Source: Opitutia bacterium (GTDB taxonomy: Bacteria > Verrucomicrobiota > Verrucomicrobiia > Opitutales > JABJCN01). From it: a stretch of 34,108 nt of DNA. Below, one piece after another: positions 7,961 through 15,775 of this stretch. Within the stretch, counting starts at the first letter, position 1; the number at the start of each line of letters is the position of its first letter. Where the stretch lies: contig JABJCN010000176.1 of the NCBI GenBank assembly GCA_018668635.1, positions 1-34,108 on the forward strand, written 5' to 3'. The notes beneath the pieces were generated by a model. The model worked only from the letters and a program-made list of their open reading frames with translations. It had not been told where the DNA came from and made no database searches. The translations under genes were made by a program, and so were the position numbers.

Positions 7961-9345
7961 GAATTTTCGCAGCGTTAATTCTGTTTTTGCCTATCATCAC
8001 GCATTCAGAGGCAGCCAACCCCAGCCTGAGCCGTGACGATGTACTCAAGATGTTGGAAGGTAACCGGGGTCGGATCAATGATGAACACGTGGCCATCTTC
8101 TGCCGGGACAAATCGCTGACTTCACTCGACCTTACCATCTTTCGTAACAGTCGAATCACTGTTGATTGCCTTGATCACGTTGTTACTCTCAAGAAGCTCA
8201 AGAGTTTGAACCTCAGTAATTTGAAGTTGGGTAGCATCGCAACTTTTGAAAAGCTCAAAGCCCTACCCGCGCTGGAAGAACTGATTCTCAAAAACACTGA
8301 AAACTTTAATGGCAAGGGTCCCGAACTACTCAGAAGTCTCAGGCGCCTTGATATCTCTCGTGAAAGGGGAAAGTTCGGTGATACAGGCTTCGCCAACCTG
8401 AAAGGTCTCGATAAATTAACCCACCTTAATGCCAATCAAAGTCGTAATTGGCATGGTAACAAGGGGATGTCTTACAAGGGCATCAAAAACCTTGAGCACA
8501 TGACAAACTTAAAGTCACTTGCTCTGTATGGAATCTTTGCACTCAAAGATGAAGACTATAACAAACTATTTAGCAAACTCACAAAACTTGAGTATTTGGA
8601 AATTGGCTTCAACTGGCCTCTCAAGGGTACCGATTTGAATTTACCCAACGGACTCGTGTCATTGGATATGAGAGAGTCATGGAACTTGCTCGATGACAGT
8701 CTTGTGAGGATGGACAAAAGTAATTTAAACAGTTTGAATCTATACGATTGTCATAGCCTCACAGACAAAACATTGATTTCTCTCAAAGGTTTGAAGACCA
8801 TCAAGCATCTGGACGTCACAGGTGCCAGAGCACTCACAGACAGAGGCGTACAAGGTTTGGCAGGTTGTGATAATCTCACCCATCTTAGTGTCAGTGACAG
8901 TGATGATATCACTGATGCAGGCCTTGCCCGCCTCGGGCACATGACTCAAATGAAAGAGCTCAACTTATGGCACTTGATCGGCATCAATGGTTCGGGTTTG
9001 TCATCACTCAAGAACATGAATGACATTGAGGTATTGACGCTGTCTGATTGTTTTGGCCTGACGGACGAAGGCCTCAAGCATATCAAAGGCAAAGCAAAAC
9101 TAAAAGAGCTTTACCTCGACAGCTGTGCCAAAATAACAGACAAAGGCTTGGCCAACTTAAGCTCCTTGTCGAACTTGACCGACTTGACGTTGACAGCCTG
9201 TGAACTTATCAGCAAAGACGGACTTCAGCATCTCAGGGGCCTCAAGGCACTCCAATACCTTAATCTCGCTGGTTGCACAGGATTGTCTTCAGCTGATGTG
9301 AGGGCTTTACGCCGAGCCCTGCCCAACTGCGAGATCGTTTTATAA
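7957..9345 (+). CDS. Exported leucine-rich-repeat protein
   Basis: The start codon overlaps the stop of the DUF1552 gene (ATGA), so translation is probably coupled. The 462-residue product has a signal peptide (MRIFAALILFLPIITHSEAA) and then about 15 repeats of roughly 24-26 residues from about 50 to the end. The pattern is 'L-x-x-L-x-L-x-x-C-x-x-(L/I)-T-D-x-G-L-x-x-L-x-x', with clear copies such as L-T-D-K-T-L, L-T-D-R-G-V, I-T-D-A-G-L, L-T-D-E-G-L and I-T-D-K-G-L. This is the cysteine-containing (AMN1/F-box-like) LRR subtype common in exported Planctomycetes and Verrucomicrobia proteins. No catalytic domain, membrane anchor or sorting tail is visible. LRRs bind other proteins or glycans, and here the partner may be one of the two upstream products. 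Confidence 0.88.
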   Translation: MRIFAALILFLPIITHSEAANPSLSRDDVLKMLEGNRGRINDEHVAIFCRDKSLTSLDLTIFRNSRITVDCLDHVVTLKKLKSLNLSNLKLGSIATFEKLKALPALEELILKNTENFNGKGPELLRSLRRLDISRERGKFGDTGFANLKGLDKLTHLNANQSRNWHGNKGMSYKGIKNLEHMTNLKSLALYGIFALKDEDYNKLFSKLTKLEYLEIGFNWPLKGTDLNLPNGLVSLDMRESWNLLDDSLVRMDKSNLNSLNLYDCHSLTDKTLISLKGLKTIKHLDVTGARALTDRGVQGLAGCDNLTHLSVSDSDDITDAGLARLGHMTQMKELNLWHLIGINGSGLSSLKNMNDIEVLTLSDCFGLTDEGLKHIKGKAKLKELYLDSCAKITDKGLANLSSLSNLTDLTLTACELISKDGLQHLRGLKALQYLNLAGCTGLSSADVRALRRALPNCEIVL

Positions 9346-9406
9346 ATAAAGGTAAGTGCAATTTGCTGAAATCTTGAAATCTTATGACTTCGTAGAGTGC
9401 GACTGG

Positions 9407-9434
9407 CTCATCATTCATTGCATTGAATGATGAG
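9407..9434. repeat. 11-bp perfect inverted repeat
   Basis: CTCATCATTCA at 9407-9417 and TGAATGATGAG at 9424-9434 are perfect reverse complements with a six-base spacer (TTGCAT). No T-run follows on either side, so it does not look like a terminator. It starts about 60 bases after the LRR gene and is the first of four inverted repeats in about 115 bases. Confidence 0.85.
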
Positions 9435-9435
9435 A

Positions 9436-9484
9436 GATCAATGGACTTGGCGAATCCTTTGCCGATGCGATGGGCAAATTGATC
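9436..9484. repeat. Nested inverted repeats (7-bp outer, 6-bp inner)
   Basis: Outer arms GATCAAT (9436-9442) and ATTGATC (9478-9484) enclose inner arms TTTGCC (9458-9463) and GGCAAA (9473-9478); the two pairings share base 9478. An eight-base palindrome, TAGATCTA, follows at 9487-9494. The nesting could form a structured RNA or be protein-binding arm sites near the tmRNA scar. Confidence 0.6.
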
Positions 9485-9505
9485 CATAGATCTAATTAAT
9501 TCAAC

Positions 9506-9521
9506 CACTGAAACTTCAGTG
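9506..9521. repeat. 7-bp inverted repeat with two-base spacer
   Basis: CACTGAA (9506-9512) and TTCAGTG (9515-9521) are perfect reverse complements around AC. The spacing is too tight for an RNA hairpin loop, so a dimeric protein-binding site is more likely than a transcript structure. No gene start lies close by. Confidence 0.6.
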
Positions 9522-9568
9522 ACAGTCTGGGATAGACAAGAATTGTCGTTATCTGTCGGGATCGAAAA

Positions 9569-9591
9569 TGGTGGAGGTGGCTGGAGTCGAA
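9569..9591 (-). other. tmRNA (ssrA) 3'-end fragment, probable attachment-site remnant
   Basis: Read on the minus strand, these 23 bases start TTCGACTCC (the T-loop of tmRNA, TTCGACT rather than the TTCGAAT usual in tRNA) and end GCCACCTCCACCA, the usual acceptor strand plus CCA. The bases just before (AATAGGT) cannot pair with the CCAGC that should form the other side of the T-stem, and no matching acceptor 5' strand, tag-coding region or pseudoknot is found on either side. It is therefore only the 3' tip. Such tips are left when an integrase uses the 3' end of ssrA as its attachment site. No integrase gene or intact ssrA lies in the window. Confidence 0.55.
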
Positions 9592-10021
9592 ACCTATTTC
9601 CGTGTGTTGCTTGTTATTTCCGCTTATTGCGTGTGAATGGCTCCCATACAGGGGTGGGGGAGTACCTTAACTGGCACTCAATATAGCAGATAACGGCAAT
9701 AAAGTGCAAGTTTATGCAACCGATTTGGGAGGAATCGGGGAGGAATATTCCGGGCGGGAAACCAGTGCCCACCGGGTACCGGATCGCAGTCTCATGCGCC
9801 TGTCTGTGTACATAATTGGGAGGAATATGAAGCTTCGTTCACCGAGCCTCAATATATTTTCGGACTCTAGGCGTTTTTTGACGACCAAATTAACGCGTTA
9901 CAATCGGCGTAGCGGATATTTCACGAATGTGCTCGCATGTGAGCGTGTGTCTTTTCAGGAAAGATTATTATAGCGTTCATCGAAACTGTTTCTTCGGCTT
10001 CACGATTCCGGCGAATCCCAG

Positions 10022-10045
10022 AAAAACCCTGTATTAGTGGGGTTT
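10022..10045 (-). terminator. Probable terminator after tRNA-Asp
   Basis: On the minus strand AAACCC (10045-10040), a ten-base loop and GGGTTT (10029-10024) form a 6-bp hairpin, with the T-run extending to 10022. It lies about 37 bases past the 3' end of tRNA-Asp in the correct orientation. The stem is short and the T-run is only five bases. Confidence 0.5.
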
Positions 10046-10081
10046 GTACGCTCTTTGACGCAATCTGACGGGGATTATGAA

Positions 10082-10158
<77 letters not shown>

Positions 10159-10339
10159 AAAATTCCGATTAAGAACGATCGAAAGAATTTATCCCGGGGA
10201 CGATGTCAATATGGAAAGCTAAAAATATCGTTAATTTTTTTCTTTAGCCTTTAATTAGACATTTTGTTCCTATGGGTTGATTTTCTCTTGATCAGATTAA
10301 TTTTACATTCGTGTATTTTGTTGCTTTCTGGAATTTACG

Positions 10340-11044
10340 ATGGAGTTGATACACTTTGTGAACAAAAAATCTTCCAGTGCCCTGAAACGATCAGTCAAGA
10401 AACTTGGGTTTTTGTCGTGGCTTGTTCTCTTGCCCATTGGGTTCATTGTTCGAATCTGGGGACGGACCTTGCGTTTCCGGTTTCGATCTGATGCTGAACG
10501 CAAAATTCTTGAGGACCAGACTGTGCCCATGGTGATCCTACTTTGGCATAACCGGTTGTTTCCTGCGTCTGAAATCTATCGTCGGTACCGGTCCCATCGT
10601 GAAGTTTTTGGTCTGATTAGTGCAAGTAATGACGGTGCATGGCTCGCTGCTTTCTTTAGAATTCTTGGGATCAATGCAGTACGTGGTTCCAGACATTATC
10701 GTGGGACCACTGCACTCAGAAGTATTTTGGGGAAATTGTCTGATGGGCACGATGTTGCAGTTACCCCGGATGGTTCACGTGGTCCGTGTTATGAGATGAA
10801 ACCAGGGGCTCTTCTTTTGTCAAAGATGGCGAAGTCTCCAGTTTTATTGCTCGTTCCCAATTTTAAACAAGCCTGGCGATTGAAATCATGGGACAAATTT
10901 TATTTACCAAAACCCTTTAGTTCGATCGAAATACGATGTGAGCAACTTCCCGGTCTGCATGAATCCGGGATTCATTCCATAAAACAGGAGGGGTGTGCCA
11001 CCATGAAGTCGTTGATGGACCGATTGACAACTGATCTTGATTGA
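10340..11044 (+). CDS. Lysophospholipid acyltransferase-like protein (DUF374)
   Basis: The 234-residue protein has an N-terminal hydrophobic helix (about 22-40) and the DUF374 signature in order: W-H-N-R at 69-72, I-S-A-S-N-D-G at 93-99, V-R-G-S at 114-117, and V-T-P-D-G-S-R-G-P at 141-149, where most members have T-P-D-G-P-R-G-P. Near the C-terminus is W-R-L-K-S-W-D-K-F-Y-L-P-K-P-F. DUF374 belongs to the LPLAT superfamily of membrane acyltransferases and is thought to acylate lipid A precursors or other lipids in Gram-negative bacteria; the exact acceptor is unknown. It leads a compact run with the SUI1 gene 36 bases downstream. No clear ribosome site precedes the ATG. Confidence 0.88.
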   Translation: MELIHFVNKKSSSALKRSVKKLGFLSWLVLLPIGFIVRIWGRTLRFRFRSDAERKILEDQTVPMVILLWHNRLFPASEIYRRYRSHREVFGLISASNDGAWLAAFFRILGINAVRGSRHYRGTTALRSILGKLSDGHDVAVTPDGSRGPCYEMKPGALLLSKMAKSPVLLLVPNFKQAWRLKSWDKFYLPKPFSSIEIRCEQLPGLHESGIHSIKQEGCATMKSLMDRLTTDLD

Positions 11045-11080
11045 TGGAGTCTTGTTGAATAACAACAATTTACTCTCAAG

Positions 11081-11476
11081 ATGGGCAGGAAAAAACAAAA
11101 GATAGCGCTTAATGATACCGGAAGCCTCTCTTCCGCAAACCCTTTTGCTGAATTATCCAGAGAAGGCTTCCCTGAAAATAATGCCCCTAAATCCGATAAA
11201 GAAGCTGTTCCTGTTTCCAAGAGAAAATCAAAACCACGCCAGGTCAGGATGCGGAGGGAGAAAACTGGTAGAGGAGGCAAAGAGGTGACTGTTCTTTGGG
11301 ATTTTTCAGGCCTTCCTGATGGGGAACGGGTACCACTCCTAAATACTATTAAGAAACGTTGTGGGACCGGCGGTAAATTATTGGGACAGACAATGGAAAT
11401 CCAGGGTGACCAGCGAGACTTCCTTACAAATTTTCTGGGCGGACATGATTTTAATGTGATTTGGGCCGGTGGTTAA
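11081..11476 (+). CDS. SUI1/YciH-family translation factor
   Basis: The 131-residue protein has a disordered, charged N-terminal part (about 1-55) and a C-terminal SUI1 (eIF1-like) domain. Family landmarks are G-R-G-G-K-E-V-T-V at 63-71, F-S-G-L at 75-78, K-K-R-C-G-T-G-G at 91-98, I-E-like M-E-I-Q-G-D at 105-110, and the terminal W-A-G-G. In bacteria these proteins (YciH in E. coli) are thought to influence start-site selection and behave like a minor initiation factor. The N-terminal extension is longer than in YciH (about 108 residues). The DciA gene begins six bases after the stop, so the two are very likely co-transcribed. Confidence 0.9.
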   Translation: MGRKKQKIALNDTGSLSSANPFAELSREGFPENNAPKSDKEAVPVSKRKSKPRQVRMRREKTGRGGKEVTVLWDFSGLPDGERVPLLNTIKKRCGTGGKLLGQTMEIQGDQRDFLTNFLGGHDFNVIWAGG

Positions 11477-11482
11477 TTAATT

Positions 11483-11839
11483 ATGGATTTGGAAAGCGAG
11501 CGCTTGATAGCGGCATTCCGTGGATTGCCTTCGCCTCGTCGACTTCCCAATAAACGGAGAGTCAAGGAGATTGGAGGGTTGATGGATCAGTTGATCCAGA
11601 AACATAATATTTTACAACCTTCTGTTGAGCAGACAATCATGGATAATTGGCGAACTATTATTGGCGGCGAATTTGCCCATCGTTGCAGTCCCAGAAAAAT
11701 CGTGGCTGAAAAAACCCTTCTTATATCTGCAGCCAATCCTGTTATTCGGCAGGAATTGGTTTTTCGGAAGAACAAAATCTTGTGCCAGGTTCAGATGCTG
11801 TCCGGTTGTCATGGAATTCAAGGCATATCTTTCGAGTAG
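11483..11839 (+). CDS. dciA: DciA-like replicative helicase loader (DUF721)
   Basis: The 118-residue protein matches the DUF721/DciA family: a basic N-terminal stretch, then 'L-M-D-Q-L-I-Q-K-H-N-I', 'I-M-D-N-W-R-T-I-I-G-G-E-F-A-H-R-C-S-P', a conserved 'L-L-I-S-A-A-N-P-V-I-R-Q-E-L' and 'F-R-K-N-K-I'. These fit the small KH-like fold of DciA. DciA loads the DnaB helicase in bacteria that lack DnaC or DnaI. The C-terminus is short after the KH-like core. It follows the SUI1 gene by six bases and has no ribosome site of its own, so it probably relies on coupling. Confidence 0.8.
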   Translation: MDLESERLIAAFRGLPSPRRLPNKRRVKEIGGLMDQLIQKHNILQPSVEQTIMDNWRTIIGGEFAHRCSPRKIVAEKTLLISAANPVIRQELVFRKNKILCQVQMLSGCHGIQGISFE

Positions 11840-12048
11840 TAAACGATTCCGGAAATGCATATTATTGATAAATAACCATCTTCCTAACTACTTATTAATA
11901 TTCCTGTTGGTAGATGGGACTTGTTTGTGTCCACAATTTTATATTTCAGAATGTTCCTTCATTTTTCGCTTGAAAACTTTGCAGGGATTTCCATTTTCGT
12001 TCCGCTTTACGTGAGAATTTCCAACTTTTAACGGAAGTTCCTCGGTTT

Positions 12049-12068
12049 ACCCCCTCACGGGGTTTTTT
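12049..12068 (+). terminator. Terminator-like hairpin between dciA and rpsO
   Basis: ACCCC (12049-12053), a five-base loop CTCAC and GGGGT (12059-12063) form a short GC-rich hairpin, with a run of six T at 12063-12068. It most simply ends the LPLAT-SUI1-dciA transcript. Because it lies 83 bases before rpsO, an attenuator in the rpsO leader is a second possibility. Confidence 0.55.
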
Positions 12069-12095
12069 AACGGTTTTCCCGGCACGGTGCTGGGG

Positions 12096-12118
12096 ATTCG
12101 GCAATTCGCCCTGCGAAT
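12096..12118 (+). promoter_or_regulatory. Possible rpsO leader structure
   Basis: ATTC (12096-12099) pairs with GAAT (12115-12118) around an inner GGC (12100-12102) and GCC (12108-12110) pair, about 33 bases before the rpsO start. S15 represses its own translation through leader RNA structures in several bacterial groups, and these structures differ between lineages. This one is a candidate by position only. Confidence 0.3.
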
Positions 12119-12151
12119 AGCCTTTGAAAATCGAGCCATAGAAAACATCAA

Positions 12152-12409
12152 ATGCCAGACAAAACTGAAATAATCGAAGATAACCGAGTTCATGAAAAGG
12201 ACACAGGTTCCTGCGAGGTGCAAATTGCATTATTATCCTCGCGCATCGCTCATTTGACAGAGCATCTACGTACGCATCGCAAGGATTTCCATTCCCGGCG
12301 CGGTCTTTTGCAAATGACAAGTCGTCGCCGCAAGTTGTTGGACTATCTAAAACAGCGTGAATATACTCGCTACGAGGCGATTATTAAGAAATTAAAACTT
12401 CGCCGTTAA
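12152..12409 (+). CDS. rpsO: 30S ribosomal protein S15
   Basis: The 85-residue product shows the S15 core: [15 protein letters not shown], '[23 protein letters not shown]' and the C-terminal '[12 protein letters not shown]' and I-K-K-L-K-L-R-R. The conserved Pro of 'T-G-S-P-E-V-Q' is Cys here. S15 binds the central domain of 16S rRNA early in small-subunit assembly. No Shine-Dalgarno sequence precedes the ATG. It lies upstream of pnp, the ancient rpsO-pnp order, with 165 bases between them. Confidence 0.97.
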   Translation: MPDKTEIIEDNRVHEKDTGSCEVQIALLSSRIAHLTEHLRTHRKDFHSRRGLLQMTSRRRKLLDYLKQREYTRYEAIIKKLKLRR

Positions 12410-12574
12410 CATCTATTTGCTTAAACAGGCTTAACGCCTTGGCAATGTTTACGGCTACACCCCACCCTAACTTTCAGGCAGTACAGGAATATCCTGTCCC
12501 GCGATCCGGTATGTTTTTTTGTGAAGCCCGGACATCTGGAAAATGTACGCATATCAAATAACAAGAAGAATATA

Positions 12575-14785
12575 ATGAAGCAGAAGCACAACATAACCGT
12601 AGACGGATTAGGAATTGAAATCTCTACAGGCACAATAGCCAAGCAAGCAAGCGGTGCAGTTACCCTTGCACTTGGAGAAACTGAACTTTTGGTCGCGGCC
12701 ACAGCGGCATCAACAAGACGACCCGGTCAGGACTGGTTTCCTCTTACGGTTGATTACCGTGAGAAGTTTGCAGCCGCAGGTCGTTTCCCTGGAGGATATT
12801 TCAAACGTGAAGGTCGTCCCAGTGAGCGAGAAATCTTAACCTCCCGTCTTTGTGATCGCCCGCTGCGACCACTTTTCCCCAAAGGGTTCATGAATGAGGT
12901 ACAGGTCATTGGAATACTGCTGGCCACAGATAAGGTGAATGATCCAGATGTCCTCATGGTCAATGGTGCATCTGCTTCCTTGATGGTTTCAGATATACCT
13001 TGGGATGGCCCTGTTGGTTGCGTACGTGTCGGACAGATTGATGGGGAGTTTGTTGTAAATCCAACATTTGAACAGCGTTATGAGTCCGATCTTGACCTTA
13101 TATACGTTGGTAGTGAAACCAAGATGCTTATGATTGAGGGAGCTGCCATGCAGATTCCTGAAAAACGTTTTTGCGAAGCACTTGAGTTTGGGCAGGAACA
13201 GTCTTTGAAGATGATCCAGGCTCAAAAGGAATTAAGTGCCCTCTGCGCTCAAGAAAAGGCAGATTTTGAAAAGGTCATCGTTGACGAAAAGGTTCTTGAA
13301 ATCTGTACCAATGTGGCTGCTGAACGACTTGGTGACGTTATGTTTACTGACAGCAAAAAAGATCGAGATGTTGCAGTTAAAGCGCTCAAGGAGGATGCAA
13401 AGGTGGCTGTTGACGAGGGAGTTGGCACTGATGACACGGATGCCAATGCCATCAACATTAATCTGGCTTTTGAGGAGCTTCAGGAATCCATCTATCGGAA
13501 AAATATCCTTGATTTGGGCAAGAGAGTTGATGGCCGTGCACCAGCTGATTTACGCCAGATTTCCTGTGATACAAACGTACTTCCACGTGTACATGGCTCA
13601 GGTCTTTTTGCCAGGGGGGAAACCCAAGCCCTTGTACTCGCAACTCTTGGCACATCAAGAGACGTTCAGGATATGGATGGACTCAGTGGCGGTGCCACCA
13701 GCAAGTCCTTTATTCTACACTACAACTTCCCACCGTATTCCGTCGGAGAAGCGGGGCGTTTTGGCTTCACCAGTCGTCGTGAGATTGGTCATGGTGCTTT
13801 GGCTGAACGTTCTCTCCTTCCAGTCATTCCTCATGAAGAAGAATTTCCATATGCCATTCGACTCGTATCCGAGGTTATGGAGTCTAATGGATCCACATCA
13901 ATGGCCAGTATCTGTGGTGGCTGTCTGGCACTCATGGATGCGGGGGTTCCAATCCTTGCTCCGGTTGCCGGCATTTCTGCGGGTTTGGTGAGTGAGGCTG
14001 ATGAGGATGGCAACATAACGAAGTACGCTATCCTTACAGATATACTTGGAGCCGAAGATCATTTCGGGGACATGGATTTTAAAATCGCCGGAACACGCGA
14101 AGGTATAACCGGTTTTCAGCTTGACCTCAAGATTCAGGGACTTCCATTTAATGTAGCCTTTGAGGCTGTCAAGCAGGCTACAGAGGCTCGGCATAAAATC
14201 CTCGACAGGATGGCTGAACATCTTCCTGAATCCCGTAAGGATATCAACAAAAATGCTCCACGTATTCATACCATTCAGATAGACCCTGAAAAGATCGGTG
14301 CACTCATTGGTCCGGGAGGAAAAAATATCCGTCGCATCACTGAGACCACCGGTGCCAACATCGACATTGATGATGATAATACAGGTCGTGTGCGAGTCTA
14401 CACCGATAACCAAGAAGCACTTACACTTGCCATTCGTGAAATTGAACTTGTGGTCGGTGACATAGAGGTCGGTAAGATTTATCGTGGTATCGTGCGTGGC
14501 GTCAAGGATTTCGGTGCCTTTGTTGAGTGTCTACCTGGCAAGGAGGGTCTAGTCCATATTTCTGAATTGGCAGATTTTCGAGTTAATAAGACCGAGGACG
14601 TTTGCAAACTTGGTGATGAGCTCGTAGTCAAGTGCATCGGCATCGATGACAAGGGTCGTGTGAAACTCAGTCGTCGTGCTGCATTGGAGGACATCGAGGA
14701 AGCACAGGGTGATACTGATGCATCCACCGATGATGGAGATGAAGCTTCAGATGAGAAATCTGAGGGAGCACCTGCAGAATCCTGA
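12575..14785 (+). CDS. pnp: Polyribonucleotide nucleotidyltransferase (PNPase)
   Basis: PNPase degrades RNA 3' to 5' using phosphate. From the ATG at 12575, preceded by AAGAAG, the product is 736 residues. It holds the first RNase PH domain with [12 protein letters not shown], an all-helical linker, and the second RNase PH domain with 'K-R-V-D-G-R', '[13 protein letters not shown]'-type [15 protein letters not shown], and [18 protein letters not shown] domain follows at about residues 560-620 (I-G-P-G-G-K-N-I-R) and an S1 domain at about 632-705 ([14 protein letters not shown]). An acidic, Asp/Glu/Ser-rich tail of about 30 residues ends the protein. An upstream in-frame ATG at 12521 would add 18 residues with no family similarity, so I reject it. 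It is followed by a strong terminator. Confidence 0.97.
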   Translation: MKQKHNITVDGLGIEISTGTIAKQASGAVTLALGETELLVAATAASTRRPGQDWFPLTVDYREKFAAAGRFPGGYFKREGRPSEREILTSRLCDRPLRPLFPKGFMNEVQVIGILLATDKVNDPDVLMVNGASASLMVSDIPWDGPVGCVRVGQIDGEFVVNPTFEQRYESDLDLIYVGSETKMLMIEGAAMQIPEKRFCEALEFGQEQSLKMIQAQKELSALCAQEKADFEKVIVDEKVLEICTNVAAERLGDVMFTDSKKDRDVAVKALKEDAKVAVDEGVGTDDTDANAININLAFEELQESIYRKNILDLGKRVDGRAPADLRQISCDTNVLPRVHGSGLFARGETQALVLATLGTSRDVQDMDGLSGGATSKSFILHYNFPPYSVGEAGRFGFTSRREIGHGALAERSLLPVIPHEEEFPYAIRLVSEVMESNGSTSMASICGGCLALMDAGVPILAPVAGISAGLVSEADEDGNITKYAILTDILGAEDHFGDMDFKIAGTREGITGFQLDLKIQGLPFNVAFEAVKQATEARHKILDRMAEHLPESRKDINKNAPRIHTIQIDPEKIGALIGPGGKNIRRITETTGANIDIDDDNTGRVRVYTDNQEALTLAIREIELVVGDIEVGKIYRGIVRGVKDFGAFVECLPGKEGLVHISELADFRVNKTEDVCKLGDELVVKCIGIDDKGRVKLSRRAALEDIEEAQGDTDASTDDGDEASDEKSEGAPAES

Positions 14786-14817
14786 CCCTTACCCAATCAA
14801 ATAAAAGTTTTAAATCC

Positions 14818-14858
14818 AAGGGAACCGGTTTTTCTGAATAAGGGAAACCGGTTCCCTT
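14818..14858 (+). terminator. Strong rho-independent terminator after pnp
   Basis: AAGGGAACCGGTTT (14818-14831) and AAACCGGTTCCCTT (14845-14858) are a perfect 14-bp inverted repeat with a 13-base loop, followed by ATTTAGTTT. It lies 32 bases after the pnp stop and is the clearest terminator in the window. Confidence 0.9.
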
Positions 14859-14888
14859 ATTTAGTTTATCCAACCAACTATTTATGCC

Positions 14889-15680
14889 ATGAATAAACCC
14901 ACCGCACTTGTGACAAATGATGACGGGATCGATTCCTATTTTCTGCAGGTTCTTGTGCATCGGATGCAGGAAAAGTTTGAGGTCTTTGTTGCTGCTCCCG
15001 CCAGCGAGCAGAGCTGGGTTGGTCGTGGCATGACACGTCGGGACCCGGTAACAGTTGATCCTTTCAATGACATGGATGTAACTGCATGGAAGATTGGAGG
15101 AACTCCAACTGATTGTGTTAACATTGCTCTGGGTTCCTTGTTAGATGAAAAACCGGACATCGTTGTATCGGGTATCAATCTCGGCATGAATGTCACCTTG
15201 CCCATGATATTGGCCAGTGGAACAGTTGCCGGTGCCTTGGAGGGCTCTTTTTGGGGAATTCCCTCAATCGCATTTAGCCAGAATATTTCTTCTGAGGAGT
15301 ATGATGCAGTTCGTGAGGTGAAGGGGCATCAGCAAAGTTGCGCCCGGTCCGATGTCGATATTTCTTCCCAAATCGCGACAGACATGGCGTTGGAACTTTT
15401 AGAAAACAAAACGCCACTTCCTTTTTTAAGTTTACCAAACATTAATTTCGCAGCCGGTATTCAGCCCGACACGAAGATTGAGATGACACGTCCGGGTTGT
15501 CCCTTTGTCGGGAGTCTTTTCGCTCCTCCTGATGATGACAGGATCAGTCGTTTTAGTTTTAACCATGAAGTTTTTAATAACGAGGCGGAGGATACGGACA
15601 TTATGTGCCTTCGCCGGGGACACACCAGCTATCTGGTACTGGACTATTCGATTCTTGGCGGTCATCGCCCTTGTGGATAG
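14889..15680 (+). CDS. surE: SurE 5'/3'-nucleotidase
   Basis: SurE is a metal-dependent survival-protein phosphatase acting on nucleoside monophosphates. The 263-residue product opens with L-V-T-N-D-D-G-I-D (metal-binding Asp at 11 and 12), then 'V-A-A-P-A-S-E-Q-S-W-V-G-R-G-M-T' carrying the conserved Ser, 'K-I-G-G-T-P-T-D-C-V-N-I-A-L' and V-V-S-G-I-N-L-G-M-N with the metal-ligand Asn. 'S-G-T-V-A-G-A-L-E-G' follows. Length fits the family (about 250). The common 'W-x-V-S-x-T-P' strand region at the end is diverged (G-H-T-S-Y-L-V-L). It lies between the pnp terminator and the three-repeat exported protein, with no ribosome site at its start. Confidence 0.93.
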   Translation: MNKPTALVTNDDGIDSYFLQVLVHRMQEKFEVFVAAPASEQSWVGRGMTRRDPVTVDPFNDMDVTAWKIGGTPTDCVNIALGSLLDEKPDIVVSGINLGMNVTLPMILASGTVAGALEGSFWGIPSIAFSQNISSEEYDAVREVKGHQQSCARSDVDISSQIATDMALELLENKTPLPFLSLPNINFAAGIQPDTKIEMTRPGCPFVGSLFAPPDDDRISRFSFNHEVFNNEAEDTDIMCLRRGHTSYLVLDYSILGGHRPCG

Positions 15681-15775
15681 AGCTTGATTTCCCGTCGAAC
15701 TCTACCAGTATCATTCATACATCAAACTCACTCTGGCTAGGCTCGAAACCCTTCCTCTCCGTTTAATTACACACA

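Larger units (their letters stand above)
9346..10081. other. Gene-free stretch with inverted repeats and a tmRNA-end scar
   Basis: No convincing coding frame was found across these 736 bases; the short open frames present have no family resemblance and no ribosome site. The left part (9407-9521) is packed with inverted repeats. A 23-base tmRNA 3'-end match lies at 9569-9591. The nonamer GGGAGGAAT occurs three times (9727-9735, 9738-9746, 9818-9826). A terminator-like hairpin for tRNA-Asp is at 10022-10045. The rest shows nothing I can name. The stretch separates the exported-protein operon from the housekeeping block and looks like decayed mobile-element or recombination territory. Confidence 0.6.
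11840..12151. other. Non-coding interval upstream of rpsO
   Basis: These 312 bases carry no credible gene. The first two-thirds are AT-rich and show nothing I can name. The last third holds a terminator-like hairpin (12049-12068) and a nested hairpin (12096-12118) directly in front of rpsO, so it probably contains the end of the dciA transcript plus the promoter and leader of rpsO. Confidence 0.6.

Noticed and set aside
9260-9508. 82-codon open frame on the minus strand overlapping the LRR gene end
   Set aside because: It overlaps the LRR 3' end and the inverted repeats, has no recognisable domain, and is best explained as chance.
9720-9790. Resemblance to the RNase P RNA signature (GGAGGAA...CCGGGC)
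   Set aside because: The match covers only a few bases, the AAAGTCC core is not kept (AATATTCC instead), and no matching 3' half of the conserved core is found nearby.
9569-9960. A full tmRNA gene on the minus strand
   Set aside because: No 5' acceptor strand complementary to the 3' tip, no tag-coding frame of the A-N-D...A-L-A-A kind, and the T-stem cannot pair.
9704-9973. 89-codon open frame on the plus strand
   Set aside because: Low-complexity-free but unrelated to any family I know, no ribosome site, runs through the repeated nonamers, and composition is unlike neighbouring proteins.
12483-12497. ACAGGA-ATA-TCCTGT inverted repeat upstream of pnp as an operator or processing site
   Set aside because: Only 6 bp with a three-base loop; RNase III sites before pnp are usually long stems, so the evidence is too thin.
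12521-12574. 18-codon N-terminal extension of pnp
   Set aside because: No similarity to PNPase and no ribosome site, while the ATG at 12575 has AAGAAG upstream and matches the family start.
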